Positions 33,957 to 42,225 of a DNA stretch of 64,000 nucleotides are shown here, one piece after another. Source of the DNA: CAMLIZ01 sp966212505 (GTDB lineage Bacteria > Pseudomonadota > Gammaproteobacteria > Burkholderiales > Burkholderiaceae_C); the NCBI GenBank assembly GCA_966212505.1, contig CBIHRS010000008.1, forward strand, positions 110,017 through 174,016, written 5' to 3'. Below the pieces are notes generated by a model that searched no databases, was not told where the DNA came from, and was given only the letters and a program-made list of their open reading frames with translations. The translations under genes were made by a program, and so were the position numbers. Position 1 is the stretch's first letter; the number at the start of each line of letters is the position of its first letter.

Positions 33957-34646
33957 ATGTCCTCTCTGGATGCCGTCAGCTCGATCTGGCGGGTGCTGCT
34001 GGCCGACGACCACACGGTGCTGCGCGAAGGCCTGGCCCTGCTGGTCGAGACGCAGGTCGACATGCGCGTGGTCGGGCAGGCGCGCAGCGGCCGCGAGGCG
34101 GTGGCGCAGGCGCTGCAGCTGCGGCCGCACGTGGCGGTGCTCGACGTGTCGATGCCCGACATGGATGGCATCCAGGCGGCGGCGCTGATCCACGAGCAGG
34201 CGCCTGCCGTGCGCCTGCTCGCGCTGACCCGCCATGCCGACCAGGGCTACCTCAACCGCATGCTGCGCGCCGGCGTGTCGGGCTACGTGGTCAAGCAGGC
34301 GGCCTCGGAAGCGCTGATCGGCGCGATCCGCGCCGTGGCCACGGGCGGCACCTACATCGACCCCAGCCTGGCCGCTGGCCTCGTGGCGCGCGCCTTCCGC
34401 CAGCCCGAGCACCACGCGGCCCGCTCGCCGCAGCCCTCGTTGAGCGAGCGCGAGGAACAGGTGCTGCGCCTGATCGCCTGGGGCAAGAGCAACAAGGAGG
34501 TGGCCACACAGCTGGATATCAGCGTGAAGACGGCCGAGTTCTACAAGGCGAGTGCGCTCGACAAGCTCAAGCTGCGCAGCCGCACCGACATCCTGCGCCA
34601 TGCGCTGGCCGAGCACTGGCTGGGCGTGGACGACGACCCCGAGTGA
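33957..34646 (+). CDS. NarL/FixJ-family response regulator
   Basis: A 229-residue regulator; ATG 33957 follows GAAGGGAATCCC. The receiver domain has the acidic pair DD near residues 17-18 (LLADDHTVLREGLALLVE), the phospho-acceptor D63 in AVLDVSMPDMDG, the conserved Thr in LLALTRHADQG and the Lys in GYVVKQAASEAL. The LuxR-type helix-turn-helix is LSEREEQVLRLIAWGKSNKE then VATQLDISVKTAEFYKASAL. A cognate kinase could be the hybrid kinase immediately downstream or the PAS kinase at 42884. Confidence 0.94.
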   Translation: MSSLDAVSSIWRVLLADDHTVLREGLALLVETQVDMRVVGQARSGREAVAQALQLRPHVAVLDVSMPDMDGIQAAALIHEQAPAVRLLALTRHADQGYLNRMLRAGVSGYVVKQAASEALIGAIRAVATGGTYIDPSLAAGLVARAFRQPEHHAARSPQPSLSEREEQVLRLIAWGKSNKEVATQLDISVKTAEFYKASALDKLKLRSRTDILRHALAEHWLGVDDDPE

Positions 34647-34670
34647 GGCGCGGGTGCGCCGATTGCACGG

Positions 34671-36776
34671 ATGCCTGGAATCCCCCGGGCAATCCCCGGG
34701 AAGCCGCCGGAGACCGCCCGCACCGTGACCATTGCCTCCAACGACACCATGTGGCCCGCACGGGGTGAGGTGGCCACGTTGTTGCGTGCCCGCCAGGGCG
34801 GGCCGGGGCTGGCGGGCGAGCCCCGCCACTGGCCGGCGGCGCTGCGCACGCTGGTCGCGATGATGCTCGCGGCCCGGCAGCCGATGTGGGTGGCCTGGGG
34901 CCCGCGCCGCGCGCTGCTCTACAACGATGCCTACATCGACATCCTCGGCGAGCGCCACCCGGCCGCGCTGGGCCGCCCGATCGACGAAGTGTGGGCCGAT
35001 GCCTGGCCGGTGGCCGGCCCGATCGTCGAGCGGGCCTTCGCGGGCGAAGGCGTGCACCAGCGCGACTTCGAGGTGCAGCTGCAGCGCGACGGCCGCTTGC
35101 AGCCGGCGCACTTCACGTTCTCGGCCACGCCGGTGCGCGGCGACGACGGGCGCGTGCAGGGCGTGTTCTGCGCCTGCACCGAGACCACCGATGCGGTGGC
35201 GGCCGAGCGCCGCCGCCAGGCAGAGGCGCAAAGGCGGCAGCAACTTTTTCAGGAAGCGGCAACGGCCCAGCAGGCCTTGCAGGCCAGCGATGCGCGCTTC
35301 CGTGCCGCCATCGCCGCGATCGGCGTGCTGTGGACCAACGATGCCGAGGGGCACATGACCGGCGAGCAGCCCGGCTGGGAGCAGCTCACCGGGCAGCAAC
35401 CGGCCGACTACCAGGGCCACGGCTGGGCGCGCGCGGTGCACCCCGACGACGTGGCCGACATGCTCCAGGCCTGGCAGCAGGCGGTGGCCGGGCGCCGCAC
35501 CTTCGTGCACGAGCACCGCGTGCGCCGGCGCGATGGCGTGTGGCGCCGCTTCACCGCGCGGGCGGTGCCGGTGTTCGAGGCCGACGGCCGGTTGCGCGAA
35601 TGGGTGGGCGTGCACATCGACATCACCGAGCTCAGCGCCGCCACCGAGGCGCTGCACCGGGCCGACCGCCGCAAGGACGAATTCCTGGCCACGCTGGCGC
35701 ACGAGCTGCGCAACCCGCTGGCGCCGATCCGCACCGCGGCGCACCTGCTGGGCCGCGCCGGGCTCGACGAGGAGCGCATCGCGTGGTGCGGCGACCTGAT
35801 CCGTCGCCAGTCGCAGACCATGGCGATGCTGCTCGACGACCTGCTCGACGTGTCGCGCATCACCAGCGGCCGCCTCGAGCTGCGGCGCGCCCATGTGGGC
35901 GTGCGCGGCCTGGTCGATGCGGCGGTGGAAACGGCCCGCCCGCTGATCGATGCGAAGCGCCATGCGCTCGAGCTCGCGCTGCCGGCGCAGATGCCGCTGC
36001 TCAATGCCGACCCGCTGCGCGTGGTGCAGATCCTCACCAACCTGCTGACCAATGCCGCCAAGTACACCGACCCCGGCGGCGGCATCCGCCTCGCCGCGGG
36101 CGCGAACCAGGGCCAGGTGTGGTTCGAGGTCAGCGACAACGGCGTGGGCATCGCGCCCGACCAGTTGCCCGACATCTTCGAGATGTTCCGCCAGGTCAAG
36201 GGCACGCTCGAGCGCTCGGAGGGCGGGCTGGGGATCGGCCTGGCGCTCACGCGCGGGCTGGTCGAGCTGCACGGCGGGCGCATCCAGGCCTTCAGCGACG
36301 GGCCGGGCCGCGGGGCGAGCTTCCGCGTGAGCCTGCCGGCGGCGCCCGACGCCTCGCGCCAGGCGGCCCACGCGGAGGATGGCGGCGGCAGCGCCGACGA
36401 ACTGCCGCGCCGCAAGGTGCTGGTGGCCGACGACAACACCGATGCGGCGGAATCGCTGGCCGTGGTGCTGGAGATCGAGGGCTACGAGGTGCATGTGGCG
36501 CACGACGGCCTGCAGGCGCTCGATCTGGCCGAGCGCATGCGGCCGGATGCCGCGCTGCTCGACATCGGCATGCCCGGCGTCGACGGCTACGGCGTGGCCT
36601 CGCGCCTGCGCTCGCAGGCCTGGGGCGGCGAACTCACGCTGGTGGCCACCACCGGCTGGGGCCAGACCGAAGACAAGCGCCGCGCGATGGCGGCCGGCTT
36701 CGACGAGCACCTGACCAAGCCGGTGAACCCGGAGTCGGTGCTGCGCATCCTGCGCGAGCGGCTCGAGCCGGCCTGA
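34671..36776 (+). CDS. PAS-domain hybrid histidine kinase with C-terminal receiver
   Basis: A 701-residue soluble sensor with two PAS regions (about 55-185 and 205-325; WTNDAEGHMTGEQPGWEQLT and the PAC tail REWVGVHIDITELS). The HisKA site is H344 in ATLAHELRNPLAPIRTAAHL. The HATPase domain has N-box ILTNLLTNAAKYTDPGGGI, G1 VSDNGVGIAPDQLPDIFEMF and G2 GGLGIGLALTRGLVELHGG. The receiver has D631 in AALLDIGMPGVDGYG and the Lys in EHLTKPVNPESV. All catalytic residues are present. There are no membrane helices, so it senses a cytosolic cue. The start could lie at a later Met, for example MWPARGEV. Confidence 0.93.
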   Translation: MPGIPRAIPGKPPETARTVTIASNDTMWPARGEVATLLRARQGGPGLAGEPRHWPAALRTLVAMMLAARQPMWVAWGPRRALLYNDAYIDILGERHPAALGRPIDEVWADAWPVAGPIVERAFAGEGVHQRDFEVQLQRDGRLQPAHFTFSATPVRGDDGRVQGVFCACTETTDAVAAERRRQAEAQRRQQLFQEAATAQQALQASDARFRAAIAAIGVLWTNDAEGHMTGEQPGWEQLTGQQPADYQGHGWARAVHPDDVADMLQAWQQAVAGRRTFVHEHRVRRRDGVWRRFTARAVPVFEADGRLREWVGVHIDITELSAATEALHRADRRKDEFLATLAHELRNPLAPIRTAAHLLGRAGLDEERIAWCGDLIRRQSQTMAMLLDDLLDVSRITSGRLELRRAHVGVRGLVDAAVETARPLIDAKRHALELALPAQMPLLNADPLRVVQILTNLLTNAAKYTDPGGGIRLAAGANQGQVWFEVSDNGVGIAPDQLPDIFEMFRQVKGTLERSEGGLGIGLALTRGLVELHGGRIQAFSDGPGRGASFRVSLPAAPDASRQAAHAEDGGGSADELPRRKVLVADDNTDAAESLAVVLEIEGYEVHVAHDGLQALDLAERMRPDAALLDIGMPGVDGYGVASRLRSQAWGGELTLVATTGWGQTEDKRRAMAAGFDEHLTKPVNPESVLRILRERLEPA

Positions 36777-36792
36777 GGCCCGGCGCGTCGGG

Positions 36793-37767
36793 CTATCCCG
36801 TCTCCAGCATCCGGCGCAGCTGGTCGGCCTGCGCGCGGGTGCGGTCCGCCTCGGCCTCGGTCTGCCGGGCATGCGCATCGTCGCCCGCATCGCGGTCGAG
36901 CGCGGCGATCTTGCGCAGCAGCGCCTCCTTCTCCTGCAGCGCGCGCACGCCGGCCCACATCGCCTCTTCGGCGGCCCGCGCCTGCGCATCGCGCAGCGAG
37001 TCGGCCGAGAAGCCGTGGCCGGTGTGGCAGCGGAAGCGCGGCGGGCGGCTGCCGCCGATCTCCCACAGCATGCCGCCGCATTCGGGGCAGCTCAGTGCAC
37101 TGGCGCTGCCGATGCCGTTCAGGTCGTCCATCGCGTTCTCGCCTCCACTCGCTCGGTGCTCACGCACCAGACGCTGCGGCGGTGCTGGAGCCGACGGCAC
37201 CGCTTCGCCGGCCAGGCGCTGCAGCAGCGGGCCGATGCGGTCCAGCGGCTCGCAATGGTCCACCTGCACCGCCCGCAGCGCCGCCTGCGGCATCGCCGGT
37301 TCCTCGGCATCGTCCGGGTCCTGCACCGTGGTGATGCCGCCGCATTCCTTCACCGCCTGCAGGCCGGCGGTGCCATCGCCCATGCTGCCGGTCAGCAGCA
37401 CGCCGATCACGCGCGGCCCGGCGCTGAGCGCGGCCGAGCGGAACAGCGGGTCGATGGCCGGCCGCGTGAAATGCTCCTTCGGGCCATGCGTGAGCCGCAG
37501 CCAGCCGTCCTGCACCAGCAGGTGATGGTCGGGCGGCGCCACGTAGATGCGGCCGGGCGCCAGCAGTTGTCCCGAGGTGGCATGCGACGCTGGCAGCGGC
37601 CCGGCGGCCGACAACAGCTCGGGCAGGCTGCTGCGATTCGAGCCCACATGCAGCACCACGCACACCGCCGCCGGAAAGCCGGCCGGCAGTGCCGAAGCCA
37701 GCCGGCACAGCGCCGACACGCCACCCGCGCTGGCGCCGATCACCACGAGGTCGCGTCGAGCCGTCAT
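36793..37767 (-). CDS. Stand-alone CheB-type methylesterase domain with C-terminal zinc ribbon
   Basis: A 324-residue protein from ATG 37767, with no receiver domain. CheB catalytic residues are present: S13 in VVIGASAGGVSALCRL, His in IYVAPPDHHLLVQDG and Asp in GVLLTGSMGDGTAGL. After residue about 195 comes a CPECGGMLWEIGGSRPPRF then RCHTGHGFS segment with spaced cysteines and His, a likely Zn ribbon, and a helical tail. It belongs to CheB-like proteins of stress or PAS-kinase gene clusters and is not a chemotaxis CheB. Target methyl-esters or amidated residues are unknown. It is divergent from the CheB-CheR hybrid kinase. Confidence 0.87.
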   Translation of the reverse strand: MTARRDLVVIGASAGGVSALCRLASALPAGFPAAVCVVLHVGSNRSSLPELLSAAGPLPASHATSGQLLAPGRIYVAPPDHHLLVQDGWLRLTHGPKEHFTRPAIDPLFRSAALSAGPRVIGVLLTGSMGDGTAGLQAVKECGGITTVQDPDDAEEPAMPQAALRAVQVDHCEPLDRIGPLLQRLAGEAVPSAPAPPQRLVREHRASGGENAMDDLNGIGSASALSCPECGGMLWEIGGSRPPRFRCHTGHGFSADSLRDAQARAAEEAMWAGVRALQEKEALLRKIAALDRDAGDDAHARQTEAEADRTRAQADQLRRMLETG

Positions 37768-37838
37768 GCGCCTCACCGGCAATCGGCGCACCGGGCGCAC
37801 AATCGGCCGGCCGTTGCTGCTGCCGTTGCCCACTGCCG

Positions 37839-40800
37839 ATGAACACCCTTCCCGCGCCGCTTTCCGAGAACGAGCCGATCCCCGGTTCGCTCGATTTCCC
37901 CATCGTCGGCATCGCCGCGGGCGAGGGCGGGCCGGCAGCGATGCTGGCCTTCTTCCGCGCGATGCCGGCCGATTGCGGCATGGCCTTCATCGTGGTCCAG
38001 TCGGCGGTGCCGGGCATCGAGGGCCTGGCCGATCTGCTGGGCCAGGCCACCCCGATGCTGGTGTGTGCGGTCGGCGAGCCGCAGACGCTGGAGCCGGGCC
38101 ATGTCTACCTTGCGCCACTGGAGAAGCCGCTGCGGCTGCACGGCAACGAGATCAGCGCGGACGACGGCGGCGGTGGTGCCGGCACGCGCCCCATCGGCAT
38201 CGACCTGTTCCTGCGCCTGCTGGCCGTGGTCCACCGCGACCGGGCGATCGCGGTGGTGCTGTCGGGCCAGGGCGCCGACGGCGCGGTGGGCATCACGCGC
38301 ATCAAGGAAGAGGGCGGCCTCGCGCTGGCGCAGAGCCCGGCCGAAGCCGAATGCGCCGGCATGCCGCGCGCCGCCATCGCCTCCGGCACCGTCGACTGGG
38401 TGCTGCCGGTGGCGCAGCTGCCGCGGAAGCTGCTCGACATCTGGGCCAATGCGCGCGACATGGAGCTGCCGGTGGTGGCCGATGCGGGCCTGCATGTGCG
38501 CCGGCCCGGCACGGCCGAAGGCGTGGAAACGGCCGAGGCCGCATTGCGCGACGTGCTGCTGACGCTGCGCGCGCGCACCGGCCACGACTTCCGCAACTAC
38601 AAGCGCGCCACCGTGCTGCGCCGGCTCGAGCGGCGCATGCAGGTGCACGGGCTGCGCACGCTGCCGGCCTACCGCGATTTCCTGCAGGCCCAGCCCGAGG
38701 AGGCATCGGCGCTGTTGAAGGATCTGCTGATCGGCGTGACCAACTTCTTCCGCGATCCCGAGGCCTACGAGGTGCTGCAGCGCGAAGTGATCCCCGGCCT
38801 GATCGAGCATGCGGCAGGCTCCACGGCCGGTGTGCGGGTGTGGGTGGCCGGCTGCGCCACCGGCGAGGAGGCCTATTCGATCGCGATGCTGCTGTGCGAG
38901 CAGCTCGGTGGCATTCCGGTGCCGCCCAAGGTCCACATCTTCGGAACCGACCTCGACGAGTCGGCGATCGGCACCGCACGGCTCGGCGTGTATCCGGCGG
39001 CCATCGAGACCGACCTGGCGCCCTCGCGGCTGCGCCGCTTCTTCGACAAGGACGGCAGCCAGTACCGCATCCGCAAGGAGGTGCGCGAGAAGGTGATGTT
39101 CGCCGAGCACAACATCCTGCACGACCCGCCGTTCTCCAAGCTCGACCTGATCTGCTGCCGCAACCTGCTGATCTACCTCGACCGCAGCGTGCATGCCGAA
39201 GTGCTGGAGATGTTCCACTTCGCGCTCAAGCCAGGGGGCTACCTGTTCCTCGGCAGCTCCGAATCGGCCGACAGCGCGTCGGCGCTGTTCTCGGTGGTCG
39301 ACAAGAAGAACCGCATCTTCCGCGCCACCAGCGTCGCGCGCTCGCCGCGCTACATGCCCGGCATGCCGTCGGGCGCGGTGTCGGCCTTGCCGGTGCTGCG
39401 CGGCATGGCGCCGGCGGCCGACAAGCGCCGCGTCACCTTCAGCGAGCTGCACCGGCGCCTGGCCGAGCAGCATGCGCCGCCCTCGGTGCTGATCGACGGC
39501 GACGGCAACATCGTGCACCTGTCGGAGCAGGCCGGCCGCTTCCTGCGCCACTCAGGCGGCGAGCCCTCGCACCAGCTGCTGAGCCTGGTGCACCCCGCGC
39601 TGCGCCTCGAGCTGCGCACCGCGATCTTCCAGGCCGCCGAATCGGGCAAGAGCGTGGAGGCGCGCCGCGTGCGCATGTCGGCCGACGGCAGCGACCGCTA
39701 CGTGACGATGATCGTGCGGCCGGTCCACGAGCCCGAGGTCGGCAACCCGCTGGCGCTGGTGCTGTTCGACGATGTCGAGGATTCGATGGCCAGCGATGCC
39801 CGCGCGCCCGATGCCGAGGGCCGCGACCCGATGGTCGCCCAGCTCGAGGAGGAACTGCGCCGCGTGAGGGAGCAGCTGCAGGGCACCATCGAGCATTCGG
39901 AAACCTCGACCGAAGAGCTCAAGGCCAGCAACGAAGAGCTGCAGGCCATGAACGAGGAACTGCGCTCCACCACCGAGGAGCTGGAGACCAGCAAGGAGGA
40001 GCTGCAGTCGATCAACGAGGAGCTGATCACCGTCAACCACGAGCTCAAGAGCAAGGTCGAGGAAACCGGCAAGATCAACGACGACCTGCAGAACCTGATC
40101 GCGTCGACCGACATCGCCACCGTGTTCGTCGACCGCGCGATGAGCATCAAGCGCTACACGCCGCACGCCACGCGGCTGTTCAACCTGATCCCGTCGGACG
40201 TGGGCCGCTCGCTGCTCGACATCACGCACCGGCTCGACTACGAGGCGCTGGCCGACGACGCGGCCGAGGCCTTCCAGTCGCTGCGCATGATCGAGCGCGA
40301 GGTCAGCAGCCACGACGGCCACTGGTACCTGGCGCGCGTGCTGCCCTACCGCACCACCGAAGACCGCATCGACGGCGCGGTGCTCACCTTCGTCGACATC
40401 ACCGGCCGCCACCGCGCGGAGGAGGCGGTGCGGCTGATGGCCGAGAGCACGAAGGACTTCGCGATCGTGACGTGGGACACCGCCGGCCGCATCACCACCT
40501 GGAACCCGGGCGCGGAGCGGCTGTTCGGCTACACGGAGGCCGAGGCGATCGGCGAGGCGGTGGAGATGATCTACACGCCCGAGGACCGCGCCGCCGGCGT
40601 GCCCGACGACGAGACGCGGCGGGCACGCGAGACCGGCCGGGCCGAAGAGGAGCGCTGGCACCAGCGCAAGGACGGCACCCGCTTCTATTGCAGCGGTGTG
40701 GTCACGCCGCTGGTCGACGAGGCGGGCGTGCGCGGCTACGGCAAGATCGCGCGCGACCTCAACAGGGGCCACGGACGGGCTGCCACGGGGCGCAAGTCCG

Positions 40801-41930
40801 CCGGCCGCGCCGACGAGCTCGCCGGCGGCGAGTTCAAGGCCGAGTTCGTGGCCGCGCTGTCGCATGCGCTGAAGAACCCGCTCAACCTGATCCAGCTCAA
40901 CACCGAGCTGCTCGCGCGCACGCCCGATGCGTCGGCCGTGCCGGCGGTGGTGCGCTCGATCGACGTGATCCGGCGCGCGATCGCCAGCCAGGCGCAGATC
41001 ATCGACGACCTGCTCGACCTGTCACGGCTCAACACCGCCGAGGTGGCGCTGCAGCGCGGGCCGCTGGACTTCGCGGCCGTGACGCGCCGTGTGGCCGATG
41101 CGCTCTCGCAGGATGCGCGCGACCGGCAGGTCGACTGGTCCGTCCACCTGCCCGCGGCACCCGCGATGCTCGAGGCCGATGCGGCGCGCATCGAGCAGGT
41201 GGTGTGGAACCTGCTCGGCCATGCGCTGAAGTCCACGCCGCGCGGAGGCCGCGTCGACACCGTGCTGCGCCTGCTCGACGACCGGGCCGAACTGAGCGTG
41301 TGCGACGGCGGCCCGCCACCCGAGCCCGAGGCGCTGGCGCAGGCCTTCGAGCTGCTGCGTGTGCCCGAATCGAGCGCGGCGCGGCGGCAGGGCGACCTCG
41401 GCGTGGGGCTCGCGCTGGTGCGGGCGCTGGTGCACGCGCATGGCGGGCTGGTGCAGGCGCAGGCGGCCGAGGGCGGCCGCGGCACCTGCTACACCATCGC
41501 GCTGCCGCTCGCCGGCCACAGCCTTCCGACGGCCGAAGGCGTGGCCCGGCAGGCCGCCCGGCTGCAGGGCCGACGCGCACTGCTGCTCGACGAAGACCCT
41601 GCTTCGCAGCAGACGCTGCGCGAGTTGCTCACGCTCGAAGGGGCCGTCGTCCACACCGCTGGCACGGCCGAGGAGGCCTTGGCGATCGCAGCCCGCGAGG
41701 CGCTCGACTTCGCGCTCGTCGACGTGCCGCTGCGCGAGATGGACAGCGCACACTTTCTCGGGCAGCTGCGCAGCTGCCCCGGGTTGCAGGCGATGCCGGT
41801 GATCGCGCTCGCCACGCTCGGCCGCGCAGTCGATGCCAAGCGCGCGATTGCCGCAGGCTTTACCGCTCATGTGAAGAAGCCCATCACGCTGGAGCAGCTG
41901 CTGCAGGTGCTGGGTGACGCGCTCTCTTAG
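37839..41930 (+). CDS. CheB-like/CheR/PAS/histidine kinase/receiver fusion
   Basis: A 1363-residue soluble multidomain protein; ATG 37839. Order: CheB-like domain (about 20-210) with VGIAAGEGGPAAM in place of the Ser motif; CheR methyltransferase (about 225-490; SAM site VWVAGCATGEEAYSIAMLLC, then CCRNLLIYL); a coiled coil near 670-745 (ELKASNEELQAMNEEL); two PAS regions; HisKA with H1009 in AALSHALKNPLNLIQL; HATPase; receiver with D1295 in FALVDVPLREMD. The ATPase N-box reads NLLGHALKST, so the usual second Asn is His. The CheB part keeps its Asp (SGQGADGAVG) but has lost Ser and His. The stop codon lies in the left arm of the adjoining repeat element. Confidence 0.92.
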   Translation: MNTLPAPLSENEPIPGSLDFPIVGIAAGEGGPAAMLAFFRAMPADCGMAFIVVQSAVPGIEGLADLLGQATPMLVCAVGEPQTLEPGHVYLAPLEKPLRLHGNEISADDGGGGAGTRPIGIDLFLRLLAVVHRDRAIAVVLSGQGADGAVGITRIKEEGGLALAQSPAEAECAGMPRAAIASGTVDWVLPVAQLPRKLLDIWANARDMELPVVADAGLHVRRPGTAEGVETAEAALRDVLLTLRARTGHDFRNYKRATVLRRLERRMQVHGLRTLPAYRDFLQAQPEEASALLKDLLIGVTNFFRDPEAYEVLQREVIPGLIEHAAGSTAGVRVWVAGCATGEEAYSIAMLLCEQLGGIPVPPKVHIFGTDLDESAIGTARLGVYPAAIETDLAPSRLRRFFDKDGSQYRIRKEVREKVMFAEHNILHDPPFSKLDLICCRNLLIYLDRSVHAEVLEMFHFALKPGGYLFLGSSESADSASALFSVVDKKNRIFRATSVARSPRYMPGMPSGAVSALPVLRGMAPAADKRRVTFSELHRRLAEQHAPPSVLIDGDGNIVHLSEQAGRFLRHSGGEPSHQLLSLVHPALRLELRTAIFQAAESGKSVEARRVRMSADGSDRYVTMIVRPVHEPEVGNPLALVLFDDVEDSMASDARAPDAEGRDPMVAQLEEELRRVREQLQGTIEHSETSTEELKASNEELQAMNEELRSTTEELETSKEELQSINEELITVNHELKSKVEETGKINDDLQNLIASTDIATVFVDRAMSIKRYTPHATRLFNLIPSDVGRSLLDITHRLDYEALADDAAEAFQSLRMIEREVSSHDGHWYLARVLPYRTTEDRIDGAVLTFVDITGRHRAEEAVRLMAESTKDFAIVTWDTAGRITTWNPGAERLFGYTEAEAIGEAVEMIYTPEDRAAGVPDDETRRARETGRAEEERWHQRKDGTRFYCSGVVTPLVDEAGVRGYGKIARDLNRGHGRAATGRKSAGRADELAGGEFKAEFVAALSHALKNPLNLIQLNTELLARTPDASAVPAVVRSIDVIRRAIASQAQIIDDLLDLSRLNTAEVALQRGPLDFAAVTRRVADALSQDARDRQVDWSVHLPAAPAMLEADAARIEQVVWNLLGHALKSTPRGGRVDTVLRLLDDRAELSVCDGGPPPEPEALAQAFELLRVPESSAARRQGDLGVGLALVRALVHAHGGLVQAQAAEGGRGTCYTIALPLAGHSLPTAEGVARQAARLQGRRALLLDEDPASQQTLRELLTLEGAVVHTAGTAEEALAIAAREALDFALVDVPLREMDSAHFLGQLRSCPGLQAMPVIALATLGRAVDAKRAIAAGFTAHVKKPITLEQLLQVLGDALS

Positions 41931-41962
41931 GGCCTGTTAACGCTGTTGGAGAGCCCACGTGA

Positions 41963-42053
41963 CCCATGAAACGGGCGCCATCAAGGCGCAAAGCACAGCC
42001 GGGGTGGATTCCCCGGCGAGCATTTGCAACGCGGAGGGCGCCCGTTTCATGGG
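41963..42053. repeat. Inner inverted repeat 1 of the cloverleaf element
   Basis: A perfect 17-bp arm pair (41963-41979 and 42037-42053) encloses a 57-nt loop that itself contains the 7-bp hairpin at 41998-42017. It would form one branch of a cruciform when the outer terminal repeats pair. Confidence 0.85.
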
Positions 42054-42065
42054 ATCACCCTCCGG

Positions 42066-42166
42066 GCTCGAGGCACAGGGGGCGCATGCCGTTGTTGCCG
42101 GCTCGTTATGTGCAGTGAGCACACCGCCTCGCCGGCGCCTAGTCCTGCGCCCCCTGTGCCTCGAGC
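42066..42166. repeat. Inner inverted repeat 2 of the cloverleaf element
   Basis: A perfect 21-bp arm pair (42066-42086 and 42146-42166) encloses a 59-nt loop. It directly abuts the right terminal inverted repeat, and with repeat 1 it gives a three-way or cloverleaf fold. Confidence 0.85.
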
Positions 42167-42225
42167 GTGGGCCCTCCAACAGTGTTAGCAGGCCCTAGCG
42201 GTGTTGGGCACGGCGGGTGCTGCCG

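Larger units (their letters stand above)
41928..42197. mobile_element. 270-bp non-autonomous element with 30-bp terminal inverted repeats and cloverleaf potential
   Basis: The ends, 41928-41957 and the reverse complement of 42168-42197, match at 27 of 30 positions, each beginning TAGGGCCTG. Inside are two further perfect inverted repeats. One is 17 bp (CCCATGAAACGGGCGCC at 41963-41979 with 42037-42053) and one is 21 bp (42066-42086 with 42146-42166). A small hairpin GCCGGGG-TGGATT-CCCCGGC sits at 41998-42017. There is no credible coding frame or transposase, so it fits a MITE-like element moved in trans. Insertion supplied, or duplicated, the TAG stop of the upstream kinase. The family is unknown to me. 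Confidence 0.8.

Noticed and set aside
33423..36989. 1188-residue open frame on the minus strand across the NarL regulator and hybrid kinase
   Set aside because: It runs antisense to two genes with full family motifs, has Arg/His/Gln-rich low-complexity content and no domain. It is a by-product of the high GC content at third positions.
37547..41917. 1456-residue plus-strand frame parallel to the CheB-CheR kinase
   Set aside because: It is in another frame of the same strand, Arg/Ala-rich and motif-free. The 37839 frame contains every domain motif.
41928..42197. Integron attC site, group II intron or CRISPR-like repeat as explanation of the palindromic element
   Set aside because: There are no R/L box core sites, no intron domain V or VI pattern and no direct-repeat/spacer periodicity. 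Terminal inverted repeats fit a MITE-like element better.
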